Source of the DNA: G032773895 sp965248935
Lineage (GTDB): Bacteria > Pseudomonadota > Gammaproteobacteria > Pseudomonadales > Cellvibrionaceae
DNA: 64,000 nt
NCBI GenBank assembly: GCA_965248935.1
Contig: OZ252214.1
Coordinates: 4,920,006-4,984,005 of the forward strand
Reading direction: 5' to 3'
Shown one piece after another: positions 38,801 through 42,559 of the stretch (position 1 is the stretch's first letter; every line of letters begins with the position of its first letter). A program made the position numbers and the translations under genes. Under the pieces are notes generated by a model. That model saw only the letters and a list, made by a program, of their open reading frames with translations, was not told the origin of the DNA and made no database searches.

Positions 38801-39560
38801 AACTTACTGGGCTCGTGGGATTCGAAACGCAGTAATCCAACAACTGAACCACACGCTCTCTGAGTAGGCTCAATTCACTCGAACTGAAATATTGCGCCGA
38901 GCACACTAGCTCTAACCCCAGAGGCATACCAGAAGTGTTTTGTATAAAACCAATGCTTAATGGATTCGTTTTACCTCGACGTAAGAACCGAGGCTGAGGG
39001 TTCTCCAATAAATTCACTTCATATGAATTAAACGCCTCTCCCACTTCAACCCTTTGATAAATAACTAGGTCGGAGTCTGCCTTATCGAAATAATCTGGAA
39101 TACTGCCTTCGTCAAAATGATGCAATAAATAAGAGCCCGCCTTGCGCATTAACTCTCTATTAGTCACTTCGATAAGGTTATCTATACACATTGTATCGTC
39201 AACCGACACCTTCAAAAAGGATGCTAAGTAGTCATCCCCTTCTAATGTAGATTTGGGTGCCTGCACAACCAATGTCACGCAACGCTGATCAAATAACCGT
39301 GAAAAATAACAGGCTGTAACGGATGCAAGAAATGCGAGAGGGTTCCTCTTCTCTTGTTGACAATACAAATCTATTTTCGCAAATATATCTGCATCGCAAT
39401 CCATTGTACGCAGTGTATTTTCTTCCTTGGGGTAAGGCGCTATAAGGTGTATAGAACTAGAGCTATCCTCCTCCAAACTCTTATTATTGCCAGGAACCGA
39501 CTTTGCACATTCACTACTGTTGGACACCCGCTTACTTGTTAACAATCTATTCTTATGCAC
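14868..39560 (-). CDS. Giant six-module nonribosomal peptide synthetase
   Basis: 8230 residues. Domain order (approximate residues): half-C 1-265, A1 290-790, T1 830; C2 865-1300, A2, T2 1902, E2 1950-2390; C3 2400-2900, A3, T3 3517; C4 3570-4000, A4, T4 4587, E4 4640-5060; C5 5080-5560, A5, T5 6166, E5 6215-6650; C6 6680-7150, A6, T6 7730; terminal E-like domain 7780-8230. C2 and C4 carry HHIAFDGWS (after L-modules). C3, C5 and C6 carry HHSIGDGWS and follow E domains (HHLIMD/HHLLID..SW), as expected for D-accepting condensation. All A domains keep YTSGT(T/S)GxPKG and the A10 Lys. Pocket residues read by eye: A1 DASTVAAVC (Tyr-like), A4 DLTKLGEVG (Asn), A6 DILQLGVIW (Gly-like); A2, A3 and A5 unassigned. 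There is no TE. GTG start at 39560. Confidence 0.96.
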   Translation of the reverse strand: MHKNRLLTSKRVSNSSECAKSVPGNNKSLEEDSSSSIHLIAPYPKEENTLRTMDCDADIFAKIDLYCQQEKRNPLAFLASVTACYFSRLFDQRCVTLVVQAPKSTLEGDDYLASFLKVSVDDTMCIDNLIEVTNRELMRKAGSYLLHHFDEGSIPDYFDKADSDLVIYQRVEVGEAFNSYEVNLLENPQPRFLRRGKTNPLSIGFIQNTSGMPLGLELVCSAQYFSSSELSLLRERVVQLLDYCVSNPTSPVSCLPLLLESEYRLQMNEWQPLAVQMDSNRTLHQELAFRSAAFSDSIALRFNGETVTYSELDVMANSLADSLRIRYLELNGYDIQANTLIGLYLDRGIEMVVGILAVLKAGAAYVPISPAYPSKRSGYILEDSSARIVVTQSHHFDALKEASKGLHKSVDFLAVDAIDFLSDPSIHSPNTLCNPTDLAYVIYTSGTTGVPKGVMITHQNLMHLVSAQITCFKATNCERALQYASYVFDASVSELFVSLLCGHEITICDEVARTHADVLANIIVENQIELATIPPIMLAQMAPKLFSQVKTLVTAGESPSPTVIQQLSEYCQVINAYGPTEITVCATANVYQPGDSANNIGRPIENVKVYVLSPKLELLPTGAVGELYIGGAGVALGYLNRSELTQERFIENMFASEKEKSCGDNRLYKTGDLVQWLPDGRLLFLGRNDSQIKIRGHRIELNEIESVLARVSGVSHCVVIEVKHEGVSTLAAYVVKASDASKQFINTLFDLLSEQLPDYMIPAVFIEVESIPLTTNGKLDRTRLPEPIFTSGEAYIPPVTSLEKTVCLIWQTILKVERVGTTDNFFRLGGNSINAVNVARECQARVGLAISGNDVLVQKTILNLIEQGEACLYQSIPTSPLHHKCLSFAQERLLFIESLEQKTTAYHLPYCVKLTGNYCSKTMKKALNHVVEKHPILKSIIRSDSEGTPYLLETEWCVDLSQKYVASLSELEQAIGLSLQKPFNLQNHAPFKVDCFSLGETQYLLFIWHHIAFDGWSLNLFLNDLAIIYSAIFENKSLPSSNVDICYGDYSAWQKSAWEEGAFEAQLAYWLRRLNQLEPLTLLTDKPRPALVDYRGDNIVFALAEGLSNDLRALAKTQEVTLYSVLLSAFFVMLAKYTGQKDLIVGTPSDNRHSSEIQSLIGFFVNSLVLRNTIEDDSTVASLIGSVQNTLLEAKLNQDVPFEKLVDALDIERDLSRHPIFQVFFSVQHFGIEAGNNQHFPFHSVESEILESVHSDAKFDLSLTLDDSETAIRGMFNYATSLFHGNTINRFSSMYKKVLKAFVASHSTPIAKLNVISDQDRQKVLYDWNNTRAGFPKDATLSGLFEEHVKATPNALALVCGCDSLSYASLNDRANRLANTLRNVYFSRQGEHLIPGTFVALYFDRNVEMIVSMLAVLKTGAAYVPISPEYPIDRTRFILNDIQCRLLVTETTYQELLQSELQALPERQALPTAPVIVSTNMQGEATIVNEIDPYASHSIKENTITERGGSVSCASDLAYVIYTSGTTGKPKGVCIEHASVCNTLFSLNRVYQISEDVRKISCFSHYTFDVSVSEIFNSLCFGGELHLLGDDERKNPEQLVDYVNQHEINYLFVPPAILAVLPKVVLPSIKAILFAGDRCEQTACEYWAEQYFLYNYYGPTEAAIYATGKRAVKRNLNEIGRPLDNVTAYVLDACMNMVPIGAPGELYIGGAGLSRGYLHRPDLDKERFISNPFAMSEEGASEKNRLYKTGDLVRWLEDGHLEYLGRNDFQVKIRGYRIELGEIESVLVQLTGVKQAAVIDRQRNGKKYLAAYLVLNESSIESIRSELHKTLPAYMVPEAITVLPELPLTISGKLDRRALPEPEFGVRTAIVTPSNDIERRILSVWEFVLGLDNISVHDNFFRIGGDSIVCIQLVSQLRKSGFSVHVKDLFSSPTVALLAKSISYGTPGKNIYAEQGILKGEFELLPIQQWFFNQQWNEPNHWNQAFSLSLPYDTNDASVESALLQLAAHHDVLRTQFIIDDAGQRQSYMAKLENGYPVFSVLQTEGLSDEELFYRLTELQQAFDISNGPLWCAALLHDATRATKRVFFAFHHLIMDAVSWRILADDLKALLSHEPLNEKTSSYRQWVACVRQYVEQNVAEIGFWRSLLLAEQERDTGPEREACIENHSVDRREHCIEFSLLTTQRLIHQANLGYHTEINDLLLSALGEALDEVFDSPSHCVWLEGHGRESFDATIDLSKTVGWFTSLYPVRLEASTKRRAKLSTKRSETIIRTKEHLRQIPNRGLGFCGFLSQGHFDGMALPRVSFNYLGQLNALSENVQEPWSIDAEDSGQTISPANADFVDVSINGFIKSGVLKFFVRSALSEERNKQFVEKFKCALEAIIDECIRAKNAGGVRTPSDFGANKVSQERLQILTQKYDIEDIYHATSLQKGFIFHYLSQGENDAYRGQISFDYHCNIDNALFIKAWELASLTFPSLRIAFDWADDILQIVTKGTSIQEGHFRCEDISHLPYDKRLTVLSHIQENERQKPFDLSKPGAIRFAIVKQSEQHFTVVKTEHHSIGDGWSGPQLWRVVHGYYDALVRGEEPVLRIETAYKAAQAYNEDEDNRRETMRYWRERRSGFQSANDVNALFSNKMDLSKIRHIEVPTEQLFYFEDALYGSLKTFCNSHGITLNVLLQFAWHKLLNIYCRDDQTLVGTTVSGRDLPIEGIEESIGLFINTLPLSVNWVDNATVLDCLAALQIDIAALNSYTNISLADLQENGERLFHSLFVFENYPLPNADLDTDLNTDLNTNLNTDLDTDLDTDLDTDLDTDLDTDLDTDLDTDLDTDLNTNLNTNEPNRSAQKEMIGQYVQFQDLKETTDYPITLIAYEQDKRLSLNIKYSEEWMTDTKVNVVFQQLSLILKQLTLHPERAHNALTLVDKRETALLLQTSSVPEPAFAADRTLHGLFEEQVSRTPGNIAIHFDNNWMTYSELNTRANQLAHLIGELRLERTLGKTQADRFIALYLDRGPEMIVSILAVLKAGAAYVPISPEQPRGRAQYIVKDTGASLLLTHHRHTPVFSKSTLDLCLIAIDDLVECDTVEVILPKADKLQESHNNPRKIKTDFYDSDNVQTPVGAHDLAYVIYTSGTTGRPKGVEMTHGASASRNWHMAKHSQTDNDIYLFKTNYIFDVSVSDLFAHFIVGAQLVIARKAFDVTELTALIQRYSITSAHFVPSQFSTISRSGSGFSSLKKVYFSGENVSRETLENIDFDTTRIINYYGPTETGEATHYDICDAESHSIIGRPFPGATVYVLSNSLSLVPFGVPGELYIGGVGLARAYLNQTLLTDERFIENPFATDEERALGDTRLYRTGDLVRWNEKGNLEYLGRNDAQIKIRGYRVELGEIDHVLAHYPRVKQVAVIDRCYQRSSGAKGDTFLAAYLVLETGEPIDEPQIRRYLQERLPDYMLPATYTEISSLPLTVNGKLDRAKLPDPGLAENRDYCAPQTEDEKTLCALWETLLGIEQVGIHDNFFRLGGNSILAVRLVSEIMRLTQVRILPHHLFEHNSVSKLAECIRNVSFVDDIPSVSLEKYPLSFAQERVFFLEEFGGGDSAYLIPYLVELTTEAQLDALYRAMDFIVSRHSVLRTVYKKEENGRAYQSVLDKRLSVQLVNITSSEGGSYEDSLRQEAEKQLAQPFDLTKDLPFRVCCFESSEKRFLFLMWHHIAFDGWSLELFLEELSLSYQAIISAELPSLRPLEIAYTDYSIWQRKCVGSARWKEQEYFWKHTLEDITPLNLHSDFPRPSRIDYQGKNVNFILAPSLSSDLRQLAKQCETTLHTVLLSAFYLSLRKISAQDDILIGTPSDNRDHSQVQALIGFFVNSLVMRIRGEKGETVKDLIERIHHVSLSAKANQDYPFEKLLDILNVERDLSRHPLFQVMFSTQSFSGSVDALARLPFSSVKVYGESNTEGVHCEAPAKFDISVFMDDSEEVIRGLVNYSSSLFKELTIDRFVSLYKEVLQQCVNCLDHSLESLECLPKEEEALVLDVFNKTDEPVSLEKTLQEQFEMRVNAQPESVALSIDGRSVTYRELNKKSNRLAHRIRQHYNAHFGTELPKDTLIALYFERSEALLVSLLAVLKAGAAYVPISPLYPEERTRFLLDDTQTHLVLTQAHLQGSIANSINAVTQEVDIFAVDGEDIADDVPTSNPPVKNSIDSLAYVIYTSGTTGKPKGVMIEQSNVLHYLYSIQSRIGESLGIVDFSTNYCFDLSVTTTLCPLLMGSTIAIYTQDISDTEAYHKHLVENAVTFVKTTPSIARVTLSESQYVIKTLLLGGEALRQECIAELSLNANVILDEYGPTETTVGAMLSQVFPALNHGIGIAYPNVKLYILDEYQLPSPIGAPGELYIGGAGLSRGYLNRYALNTERFIENRFATEQDREKGYVRLYRTGDLVRWLDNGNMEYLGRNDFQVKIRGYRIELGEIESVFNRLDGIKQSLVIDYTDRGQQYLLAYIVRDLQAQCTAPSAENLMDRASRELPEYMLPSFVEFIDTIPLTDNGKVNRLSLPKPTLEGTGSFFAPSTSTEFELTSLWRDTLGLNSIGVSDNFFRIGGDSIVSIQLASRMRRAGYTVQVKDIFEYPTIRQLAKVLDEERVEIPIDIEPGELEGAFPLLPIQTWFFEQGFEEPHHWNQSFMICLPEGVTAPQVEKALARLAQHHDILRARFACIAKRWEQIYHAYNNDSVAPLAVVDISGLNPTQKVEQFTGLQSHFNLEEGPLWQAAFVSDSAAGETHLFLAFHHLIMDTVSWRILSEDLRAILCGQILEPKTSSYRQWVHCVQRYADTHKEEANYWLSIIQQLEKTALKGGGTRPGLEQGLHNWTMHLSPENTTELIHYANKGFNTEINDLLLTALAVALEKTFEQTSHSILLEGHGRESLDPTIDIIRTVGWFTTVYPVILNVADELSDTLIQTKEMLRAIPNKGIGFGALSGAGNIPQHRLPRIAFNYLGQMDHRDSNNTWRIVSEDCGRYSAEQNHSDIVLNIIGWVDEGILTFNVISQLNADEDIQFKNTLTEAIRELTECCLLTAKNGGIKTPSDYGVKTLSVEHLATLNRHYQAMGHRIEALYPATSLQQGFIYHHLRDTDDDAYCVQFLMDYHCPLNTELYIQAWAQASAQFPALRTAFNWDEQILQISVAESCIDAESFSFEDLRHLSPKEQEPALLEMQIKDRKMGFDLTKPGLLRFIIVQRSETEFTVLKTEHHSIGDGWSGVIVWRAVHENYDELVNHQSVVNHQSTVNHQSASAQAQVFDHRDTAYFLAQEYINKKAPETKAFWESEKAGWNDANDINPLLSHRQNLHETHSILHPSKHDIAFEGADYEALKSCCAEWGITLNVALQFAWHKLIHVYTQDTQTIVGTTVSGRDIPVEGIESSVGLFINTLPLVVNWEEEKSLREQLHDIQYGIAKLNSNSGMALSQLQLAGERLFHSLFVFENYPTADTANDTGLSVYAGYRSSVEKADYPLSVLAYEDTSRLVIELHSDCRWLEADKSNALLSQLVRTLEQMASDAHLSHKSLTLLSEKEENLLLNDWSGSASIDTAHVPLHILFEQQVQRTPDKAALNFDGQVLCYRELNKCADRVAETIHRRYFSVHQQFIPAETPIALYFEKGLSMVVAILGVLKAGCAYVPLSPDHPRDRIGYQLDDTHAPCIITDNSQSKRLTEILSNQNSELFVILCDEQGEISSAQQSTLPESGEKAIQENKAQDPLDELPWEGVDVSANQLAYIIYTSGTSGKPKGVMIEHQSIVHLLQAQTQALAFSSDERALWIPSYIFDASIETLFLTLVNGGELYIPSEDTIRSSEEIKGSIYLNQITHLVAAMSYLSLLGPIDDTHCLKRVITGGESCTTELKQYWGRLLINQYGPTETTVTAVQNLQHSESTHANCIGRPIQNARVYVLSEGKPVPIGALGELFIGGKGIARGYLNQPELTSQHFIDNPYIHIENHSHDRPRLYRTGDLVRWLEDGNLEYVGRADEQVKIRGHRIELGEIESAIQSVEGVQQAVVIATSLTNTTSLTNATTLIGYIVPSDGSEIIKEVGTQKPFINDLNEQQFLQYVEEHLIERLADYMVPANLIVIPGIPLTINGKLDRKALPDPAKCNSDGFVEPTTNTERMLCTLWCEVLGLSHISVQDNFFRIGGDSILSIQLVSKMRREGFHAKVKDIFDLPTVAQLSKVLELRKAEKRIVAEQGVLVGEFDLLPIQHWFFAQKLEQIHHWNQSFMVRIPGDVSYQALQNALRQLVAHHDALRLQFRFSDDVVNQYYSENKDGLENKDKVNKARNNLAEYPMELKAVDIRILTDKQLHNTLTAFQSGFNCENGPLWCAAHLTGYNDSSSRLFFSAHHLLIDVVSWRILAEDLRHLLEGEPLAPKTSSYRQWVKSVSNYSDQYKSELTYWNSVVESLSAPGFDKNQQEYAGCTEKYSLQNCAFSLPEDDTYQLLHQANLGYQTEINDLLLSALAIALSETFSSDSSRAYSSPEMNKNTHVISLEGHGREDIDETIDVSRTVGWFTSSYPVALTKLSDVESTIIHTKECLRNIPSKGIGYGVFAQKNGLHPHRSPRVSFNYLGQLNPRNQNKTLWEITGEACGEAEAKGNIIDLALTINGLVDKGQLTFTIRSYLAPSLSHKFVCALESSLKLVLAQSLCAAQSGGKNTPSDFPFARLSINELRRLEHIHRKGPSQIEAIYSASSLQQGFIYHQLKAEKDDAYCVQILLDYHDQLNIDHYITAWSYASQCYPALRTAFDWESAVLQVITKEPSIDASKFVIIDISHLDHSSQEREITRSQLAERFVSFDLSIPAPIRFIVFKRTEAWVTVMKTEHHSIGDGWSGPILWHRVHRYYDSLQAGIQPTVELDTAYLNTQKYLAEQEASTKAFWRNEQNRWHSPNDINALFNQPKSLDDIHVIDNPIEHTLCIEYDDYQAIKTGCRSSGITVNVAMQFAWHKLLQIYTGDSQTLVGTTLSGRDIPVDGIENSVGLFINTLPLVVDWDENKPVLDILCAIQKSIGDLNQHSGMPLAELQGDAHRLFHSLFIFENYPSPANSENSEQSIEAKVQFKQFKEKTDYPLTLMVSENTDSERGETLIVKLCYPEGWMEEAHVARLLQQLLMILRSSVSNPNQSHHHIDCIDPRERKQLLHTWCGESGIGAKDTSLVQLFETSVDTYPDNTALIVDQETFTYRALNARVNQLAHRIREAYRLEASCELRPNQPIALCLSRRSEMLIGLLAVLKSGGAYVPISPDYPKERVAYLLEDTQTRILLCDETYVSAMQTNMKSLTHSYSVLSVDAVINGNSTQNPLPISGPNDLAYILYTSGTTGKPKGVMMEHKVFAHYIDVVRQWLSASRSQQSLSFLSLTNYTFDIFGLEYALPFISGGTLVLSDIERAQMDLEQHSDTIDLIQQTPSMWQVFINAQPALDTKHIDILVGGESGNRTLYDHLSNQFQSVYQVYGPTETCIWSSFKPYSSGSEKIIGQAFKGETLFVLNEQLIPLPVGAPGELYIGGCGLARGYWNRPELSAERFIVNPFMPGDSNQVDSRLYKTGDIVRWLPSGELEFIGRNDFQVKIRGHRIELGEIESALNALVNVNQAVVIDKDLENEKCLVAYIVLAHGISLNSAALNEALLKHLPDYMLPSIYIKMDQLPLSNNGKLDRKALPDPRSNPLSSPGIKQQIKRAYEAPKTDLEHTLCSLWQDILNIDSVGRTDNFFELGGHSMRILQLVMSLRRLNKEVSVKDVLISSTISELAECIEEKSSKAQYDQTPVIGSAPLLINHHWFLQRLAPNHWNASVLLELVRPLDPSLLQRSIESLILHHDGLRRIFIDEAGTPCQYFQAIEDMPSWWEYEDLSSKTQGQAKDIIETKCASAQASLDLSRILFKAIYFDLGEQQNARLMLVIHRVLMDQISFELFVDDLVSAYESLSRDDTPVLPNKTLSIKDWADWQHNYANGEAETYLPYWRSRVWERFRPLPVEPNPSGLKPDTGISDISLVYAELSLRESEVLECFAKGEFDEQDFLVASILKAYEQWSGSAAVFLLFTHNGRTIPAAEELDLTRTLGWLPNYNNILFDLPTDALQMSARDTLSRIKHQFSELNDGGLTYSCLRYLHKDESIRNEFNELPEFQLEFTFLPKQQYDEGHSLFDRVFKIAPESQGPVDGPMRSKFKPFGKAYYEGGQLKLFWAYCQTQYKEETMQRFIDAQVNCLRTLIAGFEESGK
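21421..21456 (-). repeat. In-frame 18-bp direct repeat x2 in A5 of NRPS1
   Basis: Two 18-bp units differing at one base encode the repeated SLTNTT/SLTNAT segment in the C-terminal part of the module 5 adenylation domain. Confidence 0.7.
23742..23795 (-). repeat. In-frame 18-bp tandem repeat x3 in C5 of NRPS1
   Basis: Three units of 18 bases (TGATTGGTGATTGACAGT type) encode VNHQSV-VNHQST-VNHQSA in the surface loop after the HHSIGDGWS motif of the module 5 condensation domain. Confidence 0.85.
31054..31221 (-). repeat. 12-bp minisatellite x14 inside C3 of NRPS1
   Basis: Fourteen contiguous 12-bp units (GTGTCTAGATCG type, some with T for C), plus a diverged fifteenth at 31222, encode a run of Asp/Asn-Thr-Asp/Asn-Leu tetrapeptides at about residues 2780-2836. 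It follows LFHSLFVFENYP in the module 3 condensation domain. The reading frame is kept because the unit is a multiple of three. Copy number is likely variable. Confidence 0.97.
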
Positions 39561-39970
39561 TTGCTCGTTATCACTCTCGTATTTTCTGTTAGCAATTTAC
39601 TGTTGAGTTCTTTCGAGTGAAAACAACAGGATAAGTAATTCGGTTTTCCTTCGTTCACCAAAACAACAGCGCTATGAACAGATTCCCTGCTCATATGCTA
39701 AAATGTAGATAACGAACAATGTGAAAAAATCAAAATTTGAACATTTGAACATTAGAAACCGCATAAATCAATGAATTATTTTTATTCATGGAAGAACATC
39801 TTGTTTCCGTTCTCGTATTTATAATTAAAACGAGAAAATATCCTGGAAAGAGTATTTATCTTTTCCGCCATATTTTTTGTATTTTCATACAAACCAGAAG
39901 TTTTCTCAAAAATCAATAAAATTAACCTTTGGCGAGATATTTTTGGGATTATAAAAACACGGGAGGGAAC

Positions 39971-40029
39971 GTTGTTCTTGTATAAGAACATTTTTTCGAA
40001 GTCTATCAACATTCTTATACAAGAACAAC
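39971..40029. repeat. Perfect 18-bp inverted repeat
   Basis: GTTGTTCTTGTATAAGAA (39971-39988) and TTCTTATACAAGAACAAC (40012-40029) are exact reverse complements separated by 23 bases, about 410-470 bases upstream of the NRPS1 start. It could be a regulator site, an sRNA hairpin or the ends of a tiny element. Confidence 0.75.
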
Positions 40030-40385
40030 CACGCCTCACTAAAAATATCAAAATCAGTATCTTCTCTAATCTCCTGATTCCAAATTATATTTTGAAAGAG
40101 ATTCTTTTTATTAAGAATAATATTCAAAAAAATCTCTTGACTAAAATGTAGCTCTTTAATTCCAAATTTAAATGTGCTGACACCCTGTCATCTGATCTAT
40201 TTGTTTTTCGTTTTTTATGAGACAAATGGTGAGAGAAGGAGTTATGTGGGATGCAAATTTTTCAAAATAAATTATCTATTGACGCCATATCCACCTGTAT
40301 GGCACTTCCTTCAGCTCCCACCAGAAATACATATTAACGGGAGACTATTAATTAGCACACAAGAGTACGACCATACGTTGGAATA

Positions 40386-40524
40386 AATTAAACCTACCGC
40401 GTAGGTTGGAAAAGCCGGAGGCGCCTTCCAACATTTACCGCGTAAAAGGTGTGACATTGTTGGATTTTTGCTTGTTTTTATAATCGGGTCGATTGGGTTA
40501 AATTGGGTGGTGTGAGGGTATGAC
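40386..40524 (+). repeat. REP/MITE-like dispersed element, copy A
   Basis: About 139 bases beginning AATTAAACCTACC and ending GAGGGTATGAC. They contain two hairpins (AACCTACC/GTAGGTT and GTTGGAA.../...TTCCAAC). The segment is the reverse complement of 49294-49433 with roughly 85-90% identity by eye. It has no coding capacity. Confidence 0.85.
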
Positions 40525-40625
40525 TATCGTCGGTTGTTTTTGTAATGCAGGCGCCCAAGCAACCCTTTTTTATTGTTTAGGACAAATTTATCTGTACCAC
40601 CAGAAACCCCAACAATCGGCCCTAT

Positions 40626-42014
40626 TTACTTTCTGACCAATCTCACTCTAAAAGAGCGCCCTTTTAACGTCCCCTCTGATATTTTTTTTAATGCTATTTG
40701 AGCAACGCTACTTTCCACTGCGACAAAGGCACTGTTGCTAAATATTTGAATTTTCCCAACCTGTTTACCCAGTATGCCATCGTTAGCTGTTAACGCACCC
40801 AAAATATCACCGGGCCGAACTTTTTGTTTTTTCCCGCCGTCTATTTGCAATGTTGACATAGCAGGCTGGCGAGGTTTTTTATCCAGTACACTCGCGGGCG
40901 GTAAGGCTTCCGCATCTATAACGGGGTCTTCTTTAATATCCAACTGAGCCAATTTATGCGCCTCGTGCTCACTAAATAAAGAACAGGCAAAGCCCTTTTT
41001 CCCCGCCCTTCCCGTGCGCCCTACTCTATGTGTATGCACTTCGGGGTCGTTGGTGACTTGATAGTTAATGACCGCATCCAAATCATCGATATCCAACCCG
41101 CGAGCGGCTACATCTGTGGCCACTAAAATTGAAGCACTTTTATTGGAAAATAAAACTAAGGTTCTGTCTCTGTCTTTCTGCTCCAAATCTCCATGCAGCG
41201 CGAGTGCGGAAAAACCACTCTGCCCAAGTTCACTGGCAACGTCTTGAGTTTCTTTTTTGGTATTACAAAATACCAACGTCGATTCTGGTTGATGGAAAGA
41301 CAGCAAGCGCTTTAAGGCATTGAAACGCTCAGAATTATTGTTTACTGGGTAAAAATGTTGACGAATACTGGCTTGTGTATGTGTGGACTCAACCTTTACA
41401 CTCTGCGGATTACGCAATATTCGTCCAGCTATATCCTGAATTTGTTTTGGGTAGGTCGCACTGAACAGCAGCGTTTGCCTTTTTTGGGGTATCTGCTCAG
41501 TTATGGATTCCAATTGCTCCTGAAACCCCATATCCAACATTCGATCTGCCTCATCCAAGACCAGAGTATCCACATATTCGAGTTTAAGCGTCTTTTTTCT
41601 AAGGTGATCAGCAATACGGCCTGGGGTCCCAACAACAATATGCGCCCCATGCTCCAGCGAACCAACCTGAGGGCCAATCGGCATTCCACCACACAACGTC
41701 AGCACCTTAATATTGTGGATGCTCCTAGCGAGCCGCCGAATCTCTTTAGACACTTGATCAGCCAGTTCCCGCGTGGGGCAGAGCACCAATGATTGAATCC
41801 GAAATTGCTTTACATTCAGTTTATTCAACAGCCCCAAACCAAAAACCGCTGTCTTTCCTGAGCCGGTTTTCCCCTGCGCGATAACATCTTCACCACCGAG
41901 AACAATGGGCAGACTTTGCGCTTGAATCGGTGTCATCTCATGAAAACCAAGGAGTTCAAGATTCTCTAACAGTTTAGTATTTAGGTTAAGGCTCGAAAAA
42001 CAGGAAGAAGTCAC
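40626..42014 (-). CDS. dbpA: ATP-dependent RNA helicase DbpA
   Basis: 462 residues. DEAD-box motifs are all present: Q-motif (GFHEMTPIQAQSLP), motif I GKTGSGKT, Ia PTRELA, II DEAD, III SAT, V ATDVAARGLDI and VI HRVGRTGRAG. The C-terminal ~75 residues (KVRPGDILGAL...GKIQIF...GRSFRVRLV) form the DbpA RNA-binding domain that recognises hairpin 92 of 23S rRNA. The protein is therefore a 50S assembly helicase. Start is GTG 42014. It is divergent from roxA, another ribosome-related gene. Length is normal for the family. Confidence 0.94.
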   Translation of the reverse strand: MTSSCFSSLNLNTKLLENLELLGFHEMTPIQAQSLPIVLGGEDVIAQGKTGSGKTAVFGLGLLNKLNVKQFRIQSLVLCPTRELADQVSKEIRRLARSIHNIKVLTLCGGMPIGPQVGSLEHGAHIVVGTPGRIADHLRKKTLKLEYVDTLVLDEADRMLDMGFQEQLESITEQIPQKRQTLLFSATYPKQIQDIAGRILRNPQSVKVESTHTQASIRQHFYPVNNNSERFNALKRLLSFHQPESTLVFCNTKKETQDVASELGQSGFSALALHGDLEQKDRDRTLVLFSNKSASILVATDVAARGLDIDDLDAVINYQVTNDPEVHTHRVGRTGRAGKKGFACSLFSEHEAHKLAQLDIKEDPVIDAEALPPASVLDKKPRQPAMSTLQIDGGKKQKVRPGDILGALTANDGILGKQVGKIQIFSNSAFVAVESSVAQIALKKISEGTLKGRSFRVRLVRK

Positions 42015-42559
42015 TTAAGTACCTGATATTAGTTTAATAGGTTGAGTTACTACGTAATGATTAATAAAGAGTGTGTTCTTTACTTCTGCCCCATTAGTAA
42101 TATGGTTAAATCTCTAGGTGGAATGGATACAGCAGAACAAAGGCGGGCTATCTTACAGGTTTCTGCATCTATTTTGGCTAAATTCCAAACATTTTTCCTT
42201 TGCAATAAAGCGATATGCCTGCCTAGAAACAAACAGTGGATCTCTAGAAACAAACAGTAGACCCATAGCAATAAATACAACACTTACTATGCGTACTCTC
42301 TCTTGCATCGTATCACCTTGGTATCATAACCTTTAAGCTGCCACGTTAATTTACCATCTTAGCCTGTCTATTTTGCCGTTATTCGCAGTAAATAACCTCA
42401 ATAGCCTCAATAACCTATCTAAGTTAAGGGCAAAACACCCTTATTATAATACTGTTGAAAAAAGCAAAGGCGGGAAGATCAACATACATAAACAGCACTT
42501 TATGTTACTATGTTTTCAGTATTTTTTCAGAAACGGACCCGACATTAGCCTTCTAGCCC
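42015..42559. other. Intergenic region between dbpA and roxA
   Basis: About 545 bases with no convincing gene. It holds a 17-bp direct repeat, CTAGAAACAAACAGTRGA type, at 42223-42239 and 42244-42260. Promoters for the two divergent genes must lie here, but I cannot place them reliably. Confidence 0.4.

Larger units (their letters stand above)
39561..40625. other. Long AT-rich upstream region of NRPS1
   Basis: About 1.07 kb separating the start of NRPS1 from the end of dbpA. It should contain the NRPS operon promoter, but no unambiguous boxes are visible. Two overlapping minus-strand frames (39782-40051 and 39906-40127) could be the halves of a frameshifted short gene, but neither product is recognisable. 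The region also holds an 18-bp inverted repeat and a REP-like element listed separately. Confidence 0.4.

Noticed and set aside
14868..39560. Siderophore (pyoverdine-like) identity based on the PvdE-like exporter
   Set aside because: No ornithine hydroxylase, TonB receptor or chromophore module is present and no A-domain code points to hydroxyornithine.
39782..40127. LuxR-type regulator for the NRPS cluster
   Set aside because: The two overlapping frames show no HTH or autoinducer-binding motif; at most a frameshifted unknown gene.
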